Of a stretch of 64,000 bases of DNA, positions 51,373 through 60,707 are shown in pieces. The stretch lies in the NCBI GenBank assembly GCA_014138725.1, contig JACJID010000003.1, forward strand, positions 992,001 to 1,056,000, written 5' to 3'. The DNA is from Kutzneria viridogrisea (GTDB taxonomy: Bacteria; Actinomycetota; Actinomycetes; Mycobacteriales; Pseudonocardiaceae). The notes under the pieces are model-generated. The model was not told where the DNA came from, ran no database searches, and saw only the letters and a list, made by a program, of their open reading frames with translations. The first letter of the stretch is position 1; each line of letters starts with the position of its first letter. Position numbers and translations under genes: made by a program.

Positions 51373-52251
51373 GTGAGTCTGCGGCGGATGGAGTACCTGC
51401 TCGCGGTGGTCGAGGACCGCTCGTTCACCAGGGCCGCCGAACGGCTCCTGGTCAGCCAGCCCGCGCTGTCCCAGCAGATCCGCGCGCTGGAGCGCGAGGT
51501 CGGCGGGGAACTGCTGGAACGGCTGACCAGGGACGTCCGGCTGACCCCGATGGGACGGGCGTACCTGCCGCACGCCCAGGCCGCGGTGAGCAGCGCGCGG
51601 CGTGCCCGCAGCGCGGCACGGGCCGTCGGCGGGCTGGACGAGGGCGAGTTGCAGATCGCCACGGTGCACTCGGTGGCGCTGGGCGTGCTGCCCGCGGCGC
51701 TGCACGTGTGGCGGCGGGACCACCCCGGGGTCGAGCTGGTGCTGCGCGAGTTCAGTGACGGCGAGGAGCTGGCCGCCCAGATGGCGCTGGGCGTCGCGGA
51801 CGTGGCGATCGGCCCCCGACCGTCCACATGGGACGGTCCGGTGCGCTCGCTGGGGCACGAGGAGTTCGTGGCCGTGCTGCCCAGCGGGCTGCTGCCCGGC
51901 GGCGGCCCGCTGCGACTGTCCGAACTGGACGGTCACGACTGGGTGCTGTTCGACCGCAGCAACGGCCTGAGCACGGCCGTGGACGAGGCCTTCGCCGCGG
52001 CGGGCGTGCGGCCCGGGGTGGCGATCCGCACCCAGTCCACGGCGACCGCGCTGCGGCTGGCCGCCAGCGGCATGGGCCCGGTGCTGGTGCCCGGCAACGT
52101 GGTGCCCACCGGGTTGGCGGCCGACGTGCGGCGCCTGGACCCGCCCTGGCTGCGCGAACTCGTGGCGTACAGCCGGGTGCGGCCCACCGGGCCCGTCGCC
52201 GAGTTCGCCGAGGTGCTGGCCGAGCACGGCACGCTGGTTCAGACGAGCTGA
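51373..52251 (+). CDS. LysR family transcriptional regulator
   Basis: 292 aa from a GTG. N-terminal winged helix (MEYLLAVVEDRSFTRAAERLLVSQPALSQQIRALEREVG) and a periplasmic-binding-like effector domain from about residue 90. It may regulate the nitroreductase upstream or the convergent SDR gene; it overlaps the SDR by 13 bp at the 3' ends. Confidence 0.93.
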   Translation: MSLRRMEYLLAVVEDRSFTRAAERLLVSQPALSQQIRALEREVGGELLERLTRDVRLTPMGRAYLPHAQAAVSSARRARSAARAVGGLDEGELQIATVHSVALGVLPAALHVWRRDHPGVELVLREFSDGEELAAQMALGVADVAIGPRPSTWDGPVRSLGHEEFVAVLPSGLLPGGGPLRLSELDGHDWVLFDRSNGLSTAVDEAFAAAGVRPGVAIRTQSTATALRLAASGMGPVLVPGNVVPTGLAADVRRLDPPWLRELVAYSRVRPTGPVAEFAEVLAEHGTLVQTS

Positions 52252-52958
52252 CCGCCGCCGTCCACGTGCAGGGTGGTGCCGGTGAGGAACCGGTTGCCCA
52301 TGGCGAACAGCACGGCCTCGACCAGGTCCTCCGGCCTGCCGAACCGGCCGGTGGGGTTGCCGCGGGCCACCCCGTCCAGGAACTCGCGCTTGCCCTCGCC
52401 CATGCCGTCCCACAGCCCGGAGTCCACGATGCCCGGGGACACCGAGTTGACCCGCAGCGGGGCCAGTTCCAGGGCCAGCGCCTTGACCAGGAAGGACTGC
52501 GCGCCGTTGGTGGTGGCCATGACGGCGCGTCCCGGTGCGGGCCGCCAGGCGACCACCCCGGAGAACAGGGTCATCGAGCCGCCCTCGGCGAAGCGGCCCG
52601 CGAGGTGCTTGGCCAGCAGCAGCGGGCCGGTGACCTTGGCCGCGAACGCGCGCTGCACCTCGGCGAGCGCCAGCTCGGTGACCGGGCCGTTGGCGGCGGC
52701 CCCCGCCGTGGACACCAGGTGGTCGATCGTGCCCACGGAGGCGGCGAGTTCGGCCACGGTGGACTCCTCGGCCAGGTCCACCCGCCGCACGCGGACCGGG
52801 CCTGGCAACTCGCCCGCGGTCCACTCCAGCTTGCGCGGATCGGTACCGGCGAGCACGACCTCGGCGCCCGCCTTGGACACCGCGCAGGCCAGCTTGCGGC
52901 CGATGCCCGAGCCACCGCCGATGACGACAACCCGGCTGCCGGACAGTTCCACGCTCAT
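52239..52958 (-). CDS. SDR family protein lacking the canonical YxxxK pair
   Basis: 239 aa from the ATG at 52958. The cofactor motif VVVIGGGSGIGRKLA (GxxxGxG) and the C-terminal VNSVSPGIVDSGLWDG are typical of SDRs. At the expected active site the sequence reads VMATTNGAQSFLVKALALELAP, with Met and Asn where Tyr and Lys are usual, so classical catalysis is unlikely unless the alignment shifts. Convergent with LysR. Confidence 0.85.
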   Translation of the reverse strand: MSVELSGSRVVVIGGGSGIGRKLACAVSKAGAEVVLAGTDPRKLEWTAGELPGPVRVRRVDLAEESTVAELAASVGTIDHLVSTAGAAANGPVTELALAEVQRAFAAKVTGPLLLAKHLAGRFAEGGSMTLFSGVVAWRPAPGRAVMATTNGAQSFLVKALALELAPLRVNSVSPGIVDSGLWDGMGEGKREFLDGVARGNPTGRFGRPEDLVEAVLFAMGNRFLTGTTLHVDGGGQLV

Positions 52959-53066
52959 GACGTACCTCCTGGTCGGGGTTGGGGAGCGACTCCGCAACCC
53001 TCGGCCAGGCAGGTGTCATAGGTCCAAGTCATTGTTTCTCTTGGACCGATAAGCGAGCCCTATGGC

Positions 53067-53297
53067 TCAGTCCACCGGGGCGATCACCTCGTCGGTGGCC
53101 GCGTTGCGCACGAGGATCGCCTCCATCGGACAGGACTCCGCCGCCGCGATCACCGCCTCGTCCGGGTCCACCTCCTCGGCGATCGGCTCGGCGTAACCGC
53201 CCTCCAGCTTGAAGTGCTCCGGGGCCGTGCCCGCGCACACCCCCGAGCCGATGCAGTCGTGGCTGACACCGACCCGCCACCGAACATCCGTCGTCAC
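53067..53297 (-). CDS. Ferredoxin (3Fe-4S type) for P450s
   Basis: 76 aa from a GTG. Cys ligands C-x5-C in DCIGSGVCAGTAPEHF and a third in AAESCPMEAI, as in SoyB-type 3Fe-4S ferredoxins that serve bacterial P450s. It lies 14 bp downstream of a P450 gene in the same operon. A ferredoxin reductase gene is not present in the window. Confidence 0.92.
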   Translation of the reverse strand: MTTDVRWRVGVSHDCIGSGVCAGTAPEHFKLEGGYAEPIAEEVDPDEAVIAAAESCPMEAILVRNAATDEVIAPVD

Positions 53298-53311
53298 AGT
53301 GCTTTCCTCCC

Positions 53312-54508
53312 TCACCACTGGACCGGGAGCTGGGACAAGCCCCGCACCAGCATCCCGGACTTCCACGGCAACCGCTCCTCCGGGACGGCGAACGCCAGTC
53401 CCGGCAGGCGGCGCACCAAGGTACCGAGCGCCACCTGCAACTCCATCCTCGCCAACGGCGCGCCGAGGCAGTGGTGCACCCCGTGCCCGAAACCGATGTG
53501 CGAGCCGGCGGTCCGGTGGAAGTCCACCTCGTCCGGACGGTCGAACACGCTCTCGTCCAGGTTGGCCGAGCCGATCGAGGCGAGCACCGGCTCCCCCGCC
53601 CTGACCAGCACGCCCGCGATCTCCACGTCCTCGGTGGCGTAGCGGGCGAACTGCGCCGCGGCACCCAGCGGGATGAACCGCATCAGCTCCTCGACGGCCT
53701 TGGGCACCAGCGTGGGGTCGGCGCGCAACTCGGCCCAGCGCTGCGGGTGGGTCAGCAGGGTGTAGACGAAGTTCGGGATGTGGCTGGCCGTGGTCTCGTG
53801 CCCGGCGACCAGCACCCCGGCGGCCAGCTGCACCAGCTCGGCCTCGGTGAGCTGGTCCTGCTCGTCCCGGGCCAGCACCATGGCACCGATCAGGTCGTCG
53901 GTGGGCGTGACGCGGCGCTGCTGCACCAACCCGGCCATGTAGCCGTACAGGTTGTCCGCGTACTGCCGCACCTGCTCGGCGCTGAGGTGTGTGCTGGACA
54001 GGAAGGCGTCCGACCAGATCCGGAAGTCCTCGCGGTCCTCGTAGGGCACGCCGAGCAGTTCGCAGATCACCGTGATCGGCAGCGGCAGGGCGAAGTCCTC
54101 CACCAGGTCGGCGGGCGCGCCCTTGGCGAGCATGTCGTCCACGAGCCCGTCGGCGATCTCCTGCGCCCGCTCGCGCAGCAGCTCCACGCGGCGCACCGTG
54201 AACGCCTTGGCCACCAGCTTGCGCAACCTGCTGTGGTCGGGCGGGTCCATGCTCAGGATGCCGCCGTCGCTGGCCTCCGCCAGCCGGGTGCGCGGCTCGT
54301 CGCGCTCCCGCGACATGGCACGGCTGAACCGGGGATCACCCAGCACGAGCTTGGCGTCCTCGTACCGGGTCACCAGCCAGCACGGCTCCCCGAAGGGCAT
54401 CCGCACCCGCACGATCGGCTCGTCGCGGCGCAGTTCGCCGTACCGCTCGTGCAGGGTCAGCCGGTCCGGGGCGCCGAACGGGTACTCCGTGGTGGTCACC
54501 GGCGTCAC
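53312..54508 (-). CDS. Cytochrome P450 (second gene of the tandem pair)
   Basis: 398 aa from a GTG overlapping the preceding P450 stop (GTGA). I-helix VAGHETTASHI, K-helix EELMR, and heme motif FGHGVHHCLGAPLARME (Cys347). High similarity to the neighbouring P450 indicates gene duplication. Served by the adjacent ferredoxin. Substrate unknown; likely a hydrophobic natural product or fatty acid. Confidence 0.94.
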   Translation of the reverse strand: MTPVTTTEYPFGAPDRLTLHERYGELRRDEPIVRVRMPFGEPCWLVTRYEDAKLVLGDPRFSRAMSRERDEPRTRLAEASDGGILSMDPPDHSRLRKLVAKAFTVRRVELLRERAQEIADGLVDDMLAKGAPADLVEDFALPLPITVICELLGVPYEDREDFRIWSDAFLSSTHLSAEQVRQYADNLYGYMAGLVQQRRVTPTDDLIGAMVLARDEQDQLTEAELVQLAAGVLVAGHETTASHIPNFVYTLLTHPQRWAELRADPTLVPKAVEELMRFIPLGAAAQFARYATEDVEIAGVLVRAGEPVLASIGSANLDESVFDRPDEVDFHRTAGSHIGFGHGVHHCLGAPLARMELQVALGTLVRRLPGLAFAVPEERLPWKSGMLVRGLSQLPVQW

Positions 54509-55710
54509 CAGGCCACGGGCATGGACCGCAGGCCGCGGACGAGCCTGCCGTGCTTGAACGGGACCTGCTCGGCCGGTACCGCGAAGCGCAGGTCGGGCAT
54601 GCGCTTGAGCAGCGAGCCCACGGCCACCTGGAGCTCGACCCTGGCCAGCTGCGCGCCGAGGCAGTGGTGCGCCCCGTGCCCGAAGGCGATGTGCGGGTTG
54701 TGCTCCCGGTGGAAGTCCAGCTCCTCGGGCTTGTCCCAGACCGACTTGTCCCGATTGGCGGCGGCGTTCTGGGTCAGCACGGCCTCGCCCGCGCGCACCA
54801 GCGTGCCGCTGAGCTCCACGTCCTCCAGGGCGATGCGCGGGAACCCGGCGTTGCTGCCCAGCGGGGTGAAGCGCATCAGCTCCTCGATCGCCGGGTTGAG
54901 CAGCTCCGGGTCGGCGCGCAGTTCCGCCCAGCGCTCCCGGTCGCTCAGCAGGGTGTAGACAAAGTTGCCGATCTGGTTGGCGGTCGTCTCGTGCCCGGCC
55001 ACAAGCAGGGTCACCCCGAACTGCACGAGTTCGGCCTCGCTGAGCCGTTCCTCCTCGTCGCGGGCCAGCACGAGCACGCCGAGCAGGTCGTCGGTGGGCT
55101 TCTCACGGCGCTGCTCGACCAGACCGGCCAGGTACGCCTTGAGCTCGTCGCGGGCCTCGGCGATCTGGTCCACGGTGTGCGCGGTCAGCGAGAGTACCGC
55201 GTCCGACCAGGCGCGGAAGCGGTCCCGGTCCTCGTAGGGCACGCCGAGCAGCTCGCAGATCATGGTGATCGGCAGCGGCAGGGCGAGGCCCTCCACCAGG
55301 TCGGCGGGCGGCCCCTGCTCGATCATGCGGTCCAGCAGTTCGTCCACCACCTCCTGGGCACGCGGGCGCAGGCCCTCCATGCGGCGGGCGGTGAAGGCCT
55401 TGGCCACCAGCTTGCGCAGCCGGGTGTGGTCGGGCGGGTCCATGGACAGCAGGTTCGGGTCGCTCTGGATCAGCGGGGCGGTGCGCGGCACGTCCCGGTT
55501 GAAGGTGGCCGCCCGGCTGAAGCGCGGGTCGGCCAGCACCGTCTTGACGTCCTCGTAGCTGGTGGCCAGCCACGCGTCCCCGCCGTAGGGCATGGACACC
55601 CTGGCCAGCTCGCCGTTGTCGCGCAGCCGCCCGTACTCGGGGTCCAGGGCCAGCTTCTCGGCCTCGCTGAAGGGATAGGGACAGGCGGCGGGACGGTCCA
55701 CTGCGGTCAT
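54505..55710 (-). CDS. Cytochrome P450 (first gene of the tandem pair)
   Basis: 401 aa from the ATG at 55710. I-helix VAGHETTANQI, K-helix EELMRFTPLG and heme motif FGHGAHHCLGAQLARVE (Cys350). It starts the P450-P450-ferredoxin operon, 24 bp downstream of a 20-bp palindrome likely bound by the TetR encoded upstream. Same family as the second P450. Confidence 0.94.
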   Translation of the reverse strand: MTAVDRPAACPYPFSEAEKLALDPEYGRLRDNGELARVSMPYGGDAWLATSYEDVKTVLADPRFSRAATFNRDVPRTAPLIQSDPNLLSMDPPDHTRLRKLVAKAFTARRMEGLRPRAQEVVDELLDRMIEQGPPADLVEGLALPLPITMICELLGVPYEDRDRFRAWSDAVLSLTAHTVDQIAEARDELKAYLAGLVEQRREKPTDDLLGVLVLARDEEERLSEAELVQFGVTLLVAGHETTANQIGNFVYTLLSDRERWAELRADPELLNPAIEELMRFTPLGSNAGFPRIALEDVELSGTLVRAGEAVLTQNAAANRDKSVWDKPEELDFHREHNPHIAFGHGAHHCLGAQLARVELQVAVGSLLKRMPDLRFAVPAEQVPFKHGRLVRGLRSMPVAW

Positions 55711-55733
55711 GACGGCTCCCCATGGCCTCGACG

Positions 55734-55753
55734 ATGTAAGCACGCGCTTACAT
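55734..55753. promoter_or_regulatory. TetR operator candidate ATGTAAGC-ACGC-GCTTACAT
   Basis: Perfect 8-bp arms and 4-bp spacer, 24 bp before the P450 ATG and 51 bp beyond the TetR stop codon. AT-rich arms in a GC-rich region and the fit to TetR-family operators make it convincing. Confidence 0.8.
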
Positions 55754-55804
55754 AACGATCGTAGGCAGCCCACCACGGACGGTCAACGCGGATTTCGGGA
55801 TCGT

Positions 55805-56383
55805 TCAGGAAGCGGGGTCGGTGTCCAGGCGTTCCAGCAGCGTGGCCGCCGCGCTGAGCACGTGCTTGGCCACCCGCTGCGGATCGGCGTCCACCAGCGG
55901 CTTCTTGCCCACCACCGAGCGCAGCATGCCCAGCCCGAGCACCCAGGCCAGCACGAGGTCGGCACGCAGGTCGGCGTCCTCGGCGTCGGTCAGCGAGATC
56001 AGCGCGCGGATGTAGTCCTCGCCCAGCTGCTTGCGGATCGCGTCGGCGGCGCTGTCGTGCCCGCTGGAGCGCAGCGCGGCGTACCAGGAACTCTGGCTGC
56101 TCGGGTCGCGCTTCTCGTCCAGCATCCTGGCCAGGGTTCTGGCCAGCACCTTCTCCGCTGGCGACTCGGCGACCAGCTCCCGGGTCTGGATCGCCAACAC
56201 GGCGTGGAACAGTTCTTCCTTGGAGCCGAAGTAGCGGAACAGCAGCGACTGGTTGACCCCGGCGAGGTCGGCGATGTCGCGCACGGTGGCACGGTCGAAA
56301 CCCCGCTCGGTGAACAGTTCACCGGCGGCGCGCAGCAGCGCGGCCTTGGTCGCGTTCGCGTCACGCCGCCGCGCTTCGGTCAC
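55805..56383 (-). CDS. TetR family transcriptional regulator
   Basis: 192 aa. N-terminal HTH (NATKAALLRAAGELFTERGFDRATVRDIADLAGVNQSLLFRYFGSKEEL) is unambiguous; the ligand domain is generic and helical. It is upstream of the P450 operon in the same direction and probably represses it through the palindrome between them. It lies 22 bp after the proA stop, so it may also receive read-through from proA. Confidence 0.93.
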   Translation of the reverse strand: MTEARRRDANATKAALLRAAGELFTERGFDRATVRDIADLAGVNQSLLFRYFGSKEELFHAVLAIQTRELVAESPAEKVLARTLARMLDEKRDPSSQSSWYAALRSSGHDSAADAIRKQLGEDYIRALISLTDAEDADLRADLVLAWVLGLGMLRSVVGKKPLVDADPQRVAKHVLSAAATLLERLDTDPAS

Positions 56384-56405
56384 CGTGGCAACCTACCCGG
56401 CAGGA

Positions 56406-57674
56406 CTAGGACGCGGGGCGAATGTGCCCTTCGCCCCAGACCACCCATTTGGATGATGTCAGCTCGGGCAGGCCCATCGGTCCCCTGGCGTGCAGCTTCT
56501 GCGTGGAGATGCCGATCTCCGCGCCCATGCCGAACTCCGCGCCGTCGGTGAACGCGGTCGAGGCGTTGACCGCCACCACCGCGGCGTCCACCCTGGCCAC
56601 GAACTGGCGCGTGGCCCGCACATCCGTGCTCACCACGGCCTCGGTGTGCCCGCTGCCGTGCTCGGCGATGTGCGCCACCGCCTCATCCAGCGAGTCGACC
56701 ACGCGCAGGGCGATGTCCAGCGACAGGTACTCGGTGTCCCAGTCCTCGGCCACGGCGGGCACCACGCCCTCGGCCAGGCGCACGGCCCGCTCGTCGCCGT
56801 GCACGGTGACGCCCCGCTCGCGCAGGGCCGCCACGACCTCCGGCACGAACTTGTCGGCCACCTCGGCGTGCACGAGCAGGGTCTCCGCCGCGTTGCACAC
56901 GCTGGGCCTGCGGGTCTTGGAGTTCAGCACGATCTCGCGCGCCACGTCGAACTCAGCGGCCCGGTCCACGTACACGTGGCAGTTGCCGACCCCGGTCTCG
57001 ATCGTCGGCACGGTGGCGTTGCGCACCACGGCGTCGATCAGCCCCGCACCGCCGCGCGGGATCACCAGGTCCACCAGCCCGCGCGCGGTGATCAGGTGCT
57101 GCACCGAGGCACGGTCCGCGCAGGGCAGCAGCTGCACTGCGTCAGCCGGGAAGTCGTTGGCCACCAAGGCATCCCGCAGCACGGTGACCAAGGCGGAGTT
57201 GGACTGCTCCGCGGAGGAGGAGCCGCGCAGCAGCACAGCGTTGCCCGCCTTGAGCGTGAGCCCCGCGGCGTCCACGGTGACGTTGGGCCGCGCCTCGTAC
57301 ACGATGCCGACCACGCCCATGGGCACGCGCACCTGGCGCAGTTCCAACCCGTTGGGCAGCACGGAACCCCGCTGGACCTCACCGACCGGGTCCGGCAGAC
57401 CCGCCACGGTGCGCAGGCCCTCGGCGATGCCGTCGAGCCGGGACCCGGTGAGCGCCAGGCGGTCCAGCAGCGCGTCCGTGAGGCCAGCGGCCCTGCCCGC
57501 GGCCAGGTCCCGCTCGTTGGCCGCCAGCACCTCCGGCGCACGGTCCAGCAGCGCGTCGGCCATGGCGCGCAGCACGGCGTCCTTGCGCTGGCGGTTCTCC
57601 GTCGCCAGCGCGGTCGCCGCCACCTTCGCCCGTCGAGCCGCCTGGTGGACCTCGTCGCGCAGTGAGTCGCTCAC
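56406..57674 (-). CDS. proA: Gamma-glutamyl phosphate reductase
   Basis: 422 aa from a GTG. NAD(P)-dependent enzyme of proline synthesis: [29 protein letters not shown] and the catalytic Cys in [15 protein letters not shown] are clear. Other segments ([13 protein letters not shown]) also match. It converts gamma-glutamyl phosphate to glutamate semialdehyde. No proB beside it in the window. Divergent from the RecQ-like gene, with about 220 bp between. Confidence 0.96.
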   Translation of the reverse strand: MSDSLRDEVHQAARRAKVAATALATENRQRKDAVLRAMADALLDRAPEVLAANERDLAAGRAAGLTDALLDRLALTGSRLDGIAEGLRTVAGLPDPVGEVQRGSVLPNGLELRQVRVPMGVVGIVYEARPNVTVDAAGLTLKAGNAVLLRGSSSAEQSNSALVTVLRDALVANDFPADAVQLLPCADRASVQHLITARGLVDLVIPRGGAGLIDAVVRNATVPTIETGVGNCHVYVDRAAEFDVAREIVLNSKTRRPSVCNAAETLLVHAEVADKFVPEVVAALRERGVTVHGDERAVRLAEGVVPAVAEDWDTEYLSLDIALRVVDSLDEAVAHIAEHGSGHTEAVVSTDVRATRQFVARVDAAVVAVNASTAFTDGAEFGMGAEIGISTQKLHARGPMGLPELTSSKWVVWGEGHIRPAS

Positions 57675-57895
57675 CTGTTGGATTGTAGAACAATCTGTGA
57701 GCCGGGCGACAGTGGCCGCGTGGGCGCGCCGGTGCCTGGAGGACGGGCAGGACCCAGCCCATCGGCCGGTCACCAGCACATGTCGCGCGTGGGACGGCAT
57801 CCTGCCCGGCCGAAGGCACCGGTTACGAGCGCCCGAGCCCCGGCGCGGAACGCGCCGGAAAAAGCACTGTCAGACCCGTGGGGTATGCATGGGGT

Positions 57896-59989
57896 GTGGA
57901 CGAACTCGCACTGCGCGACCTCGCCGAGGAACGGCTCCGGGCACTGGCCGGTCCGGAGGCGAGACTGCGCGAGGACCAGTGGACCGCCATCAGCGCGCTG
58001 GTCTCGCAGCGCCGCCGCGCGCTGGTGGTGCAGCGCACCGGGTGGGGCAAGTCCGCGGTCTACTTCGTGGCCACCGCGCTGCTGCGCGCACTGGGCGAGG
58101 GGCCGACGGTGATCGTCTCCCCGTTGCTGGCGCTGATGCGCAACCAGGTCGCGGCCGCGGCGCGGGCCGGGGTGCACGCGGCGACCATCAACTCCGCCAA
58201 CACCACCGAGTGGGACCAGGTCCAGCAGTCGGTCGCCGATGGCGAGGTGGACGTGCTGCTGGTGAGCCCGGAACGGTTGAACAACCCGGACTTCCGGGAC
58301 GCGGTGCTGCCCTCGCTGACGGCGAGCGCGGGCCTGCTCGTGGTGGACGAGGCGCACTGCATCTCCGACTGGGGCCACGACTTCCGCCCCGACTACCGGC
58401 GGCTGCGCACCCTGCTGGCCGGGCTGCCGGACGGGGTGCCGGTGCTGGCCACCACGGCCACCGCCAACGACCGGGTGGTGCACGACGTCACCGACCAGTT
58501 GGGCATCGGCGCGGGCAACGAGTCCACCCTGGTGCTGCGCGGGCCACTGGACCGGGAGAGCCTGCACCTGGCCGTGGCCCGGCTGCCCAGCACCGAGGCA
58601 CGGCTGGGCTGGCTCGCCGAGCGGCTGCCGGAACTGCCCGGTTCCGGGATCATCTACACGCTGACCGTGTCCTCCGCCGAGGACGTGGCCGCGTTCCTGC
58701 GCGAGCGCGGGTTCGCCGTGGCCTCCTACTCGGGCAAGACCGATCCGGCCGAGCGCGAGCAGGCCGAGTCGGACCTGCTGGCCAACCGGGTCAAGGCGCT
58801 GGTGGCCACCTCGGCGCTGGGCATGGGTTTCGACAAGCCGGACCTGGGTTTTGTCGTGCACCTGGGCGCCCCGCAGTCGCCGATCGCCTACTACCAGCAG
58901 ATCGGCCGCGCCGGTCGCGGGGTGCGCCGGGCCGAGGTGGTACTGCTGCCCGGCCGCGAGGACCGAGAGATCTGGAACTACTTCGCCTCACTGGCGTTCC
59001 CCCCGGAACCCGTTGTGCGCCAAGTGCTCGACGCGCTGGCCAACGCGGGCCGCACGCTGTCCACCGCGGCGCTGGAGCCGATGGTGGAGCTGTCCAGGAG
59101 CCGCCTCGAGGTGGTGCTCAAGGTGCTCGACGTGGACGGGGCGGTGCGTCGCGTGCGCGGGGGCTGGGAGTCCACCGGGCAGCCGTGGCAGTACGACGCG
59201 CAGCGCTACGGGCGCATCGCGCAGGCGCGGTCCGCCGAGCAGCAGGCGATGCTCGACTACCTGGACACGACGGGCTGCCGCATGGAGTTCCTGTTGCGGC
59301 AGTTGGACGATCCCGCCGCGGCCCCCTGTGGGCGCTGCGACAACTGCACCGGCCGCGGTTGGTCCACCGAGGTGTCCGAGTCGGCCGCCTCCTCGGCCCG
59401 CGACCGGCTGCGGCGGCCCGGGGTGGAGCTGCCCGCCCGGCGGCAGTGGCCCAGCGGCATGTCCGCGCTGGGCGTACCGCTCAGCGGCAAGATCGGCCCC
59501 GCCCAGGTCGCCGCCGAGGGCCGCGTGCTGGGTCGGCTCACCGACATCGGCTGGGGCACCCGGCTGCGTGAACTGCTCGCCGACTCCGCGCCCGACCAGC
59601 CGGTGCCGGACGAGGTGTTCGCCGCCTGCGTGCAGGTGCTGGCCGCCTGGCGCTGGGCGGAGCGGCCGACCGGGGTGGTCGCCATCGGCTCACGGCGCCG
59701 CCCGCAACTGGTGTCCAGCCTGGCCCGGCGGCTCGCCGAGATCGGTCGGCTGACCTACCTCGGTGCCGTGGTCTCCGGCGGCGAGGGCAGTCGGCGCTCC
59801 AACAGCGCCCAGCGGCTCGCCGGGCTCTGGCAGGGGCTGAGCCTGCCCGCCGGGCTGACGCCCGACGGGCCCGTGCTGCTCGTCGACGACCTGGTGGACA
59901 GCGGGTGGACCATGACCCTGGCCGCGAAGCTGGTGCGTGAGGCAGGAGCCACCGCCGTCCTGCCCTTCGCCCTGGCGGCGACCAACTGA
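57896..59989 (+). CDS. RecQ-family DNA helicase with C-terminal phosphoribosyltransferase-like domain
   Basis: 697 aa from the GTG at 57896 (a GTG at 57878 would add 6 residues). Helicase core: QRTGWGKSAVYF (Walker A), VVDEAHCISDWGHDFRPDY (DEAH box plus RecQ aromatic loop), ATSALGMGFDKPDLGFVVH and QQIGRAGRG (motif VI). A zinc-binding Cys cluster (CRMEFLL, CGRCDNC) follows. The last ~130 residues end with VLLVDDLVDSGWTM, the PRPP-binding loop of type I phosphoribosyltransferases, an unusual fusion partner. It unwinds DNA 3' to 5'. Confidence 0.92.
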   Translation: MDELALRDLAEERLRALAGPEARLREDQWTAISALVSQRRRALVVQRTGWGKSAVYFVATALLRALGEGPTVIVSPLLALMRNQVAAAARAGVHAATINSANTTEWDQVQQSVADGEVDVLLVSPERLNNPDFRDAVLPSLTASAGLLVVDEAHCISDWGHDFRPDYRRLRTLLAGLPDGVPVLATTATANDRVVHDVTDQLGIGAGNESTLVLRGPLDRESLHLAVARLPSTEARLGWLAERLPELPGSGIIYTLTVSSAEDVAAFLRERGFAVASYSGKTDPAEREQAESDLLANRVKALVATSALGMGFDKPDLGFVVHLGAPQSPIAYYQQIGRAGRGVRRAEVVLLPGREDREIWNYFASLAFPPEPVVRQVLDALANAGRTLSTAALEPMVELSRSRLEVVLKVLDVDGAVRRVRGGWESTGQPWQYDAQRYGRIAQARSAEQQAMLDYLDTTGCRMEFLLRQLDDPAAAPCGRCDNCTGRGWSTEVSESAASSARDRLRRPGVELPARRQWPSGMSALGVPLSGKIGPAQVAAEGRVLGRLTDIGWGTRLRELLADSAPDQPVPDEVFAACVQVLAAWRWAERPTGVVAIGSRRRPQLVSSLARRLAEIGRLTYLGAVVSGGEGSRRSNSAQRLAGLWQGLSLPAGLTPDGPVLLVDDLVDSGWTMTLAAKLVREAGATAVLPFALAATN

Positions 59990-59996
59990 GGTTCGC

Positions 59997-60506
59997 TCAG
60001 CCCGCCGCGCAGTCGTACGCCTCCACCGACCGCACGCTGAGGCTGGTGACCTTGCCGTCAGCGATGCCGAAGTCGAACCGGTTGCGGGCGTTCTGCGGGG
60101 TGACCGTGCTGAAGAAGGCGTGGTTGTTGCGGGTGCCGAAGCTCCCGGCCGGGTAGAGGCCCTGGAGGTCCGCCGCCGAGGTGCCGACCCGCACCCCTTC
60201 CTTGGTGTGCGTGCCCTTTGGCGCCGGAACCTGGTACACGCCATAGGTCTTGGAGATGGTGACCCAGTCCGCGGCCCCGTAGACCCAGCGGTAGGAGCCA
60301 CAGTCCTCGGTGTTGACCCCGTTGGTGAGCTTCCCCGTGGCCAGCGCGCTCTCCTGGCTCATGCCCACGTAGATCGGGCCGTAGCCGTCCGACCTGAACA
60401 GCGAGTCGGTCGCGGCCGTCGCCGTGCCCTGGACCGCGCAGACCATCGAGGTGGCGAGCAGGCCACCAACGAGAAGCGTGCGGGTCCCCCTGGACAGTGC
60501 GTTCAC
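59997..60506 (-). CDS. Secreted hypothetical protein
   Basis: 169 aa from a GTG. Signal peptide (RTLLVGGLLATSMVCAVQGTATAA) with mature start near residue 35. The mature part contains DGYGPIYVGMSQESALATGKL, which resembles a short repeated fold found in exported actinobacterial proteins, and two late Cys. No catalytic motif recognised. Convergent with the RecQ-like gene at its 3' end and separated from the lipase by a hairpin. Confidence 0.8.
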   Translation of the reverse strand: MNALSRGTRTLLVGGLLATSMVCAVQGTATAATDSLFRSDGYGPIYVGMSQESALATGKLTNGVNTEDCGSYRWVYGAADWVTISKTYGVYQVPAPKGTHTKEGVRVGTSAADLQGLYPAGSFGTRNNHAFFSTVTPQNARNRFDFGIADGKVTSLSVRSVEAYDCAAG

Positions 60507-60668
60507 TGACTTTCCCCCTAGCGATGGTATCGGCCCCCTGGCCGATGTTCTGCTTGCACCCCGGGAGACGCCCACCCCCTCATGAGGGTTGCGCACCGCT
60601 TCAGCCCGGTGAGCCGAGCAGTCCGAACACCTCGACCGCCGCCCCTGCTCAGCGAAGCGCGGTGGCGG

Positions 60669-60701
60669 AGGTGGGGAGTGGCACGGGTCCACTCCCCACC
60701 T
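60669..60701 (-). terminator. Hairpin downstream of the lipase gene
   Basis: AGGTGGGGAGTGG and its complement (13 bp perfect, 7-nt loop), 6 bp after the lipase stop in the direction of transcription; no T-run. Confidence 0.65.
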
Positions 60702-60707
60702 GGGGGC

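Noticed and set aside
56422-59571. A plus-strand frame of about 1050 codons
   Set aside because: Antisense to proA and then out of frame in the RecQ-like gene; composition is a GC shadow and there are no domains.
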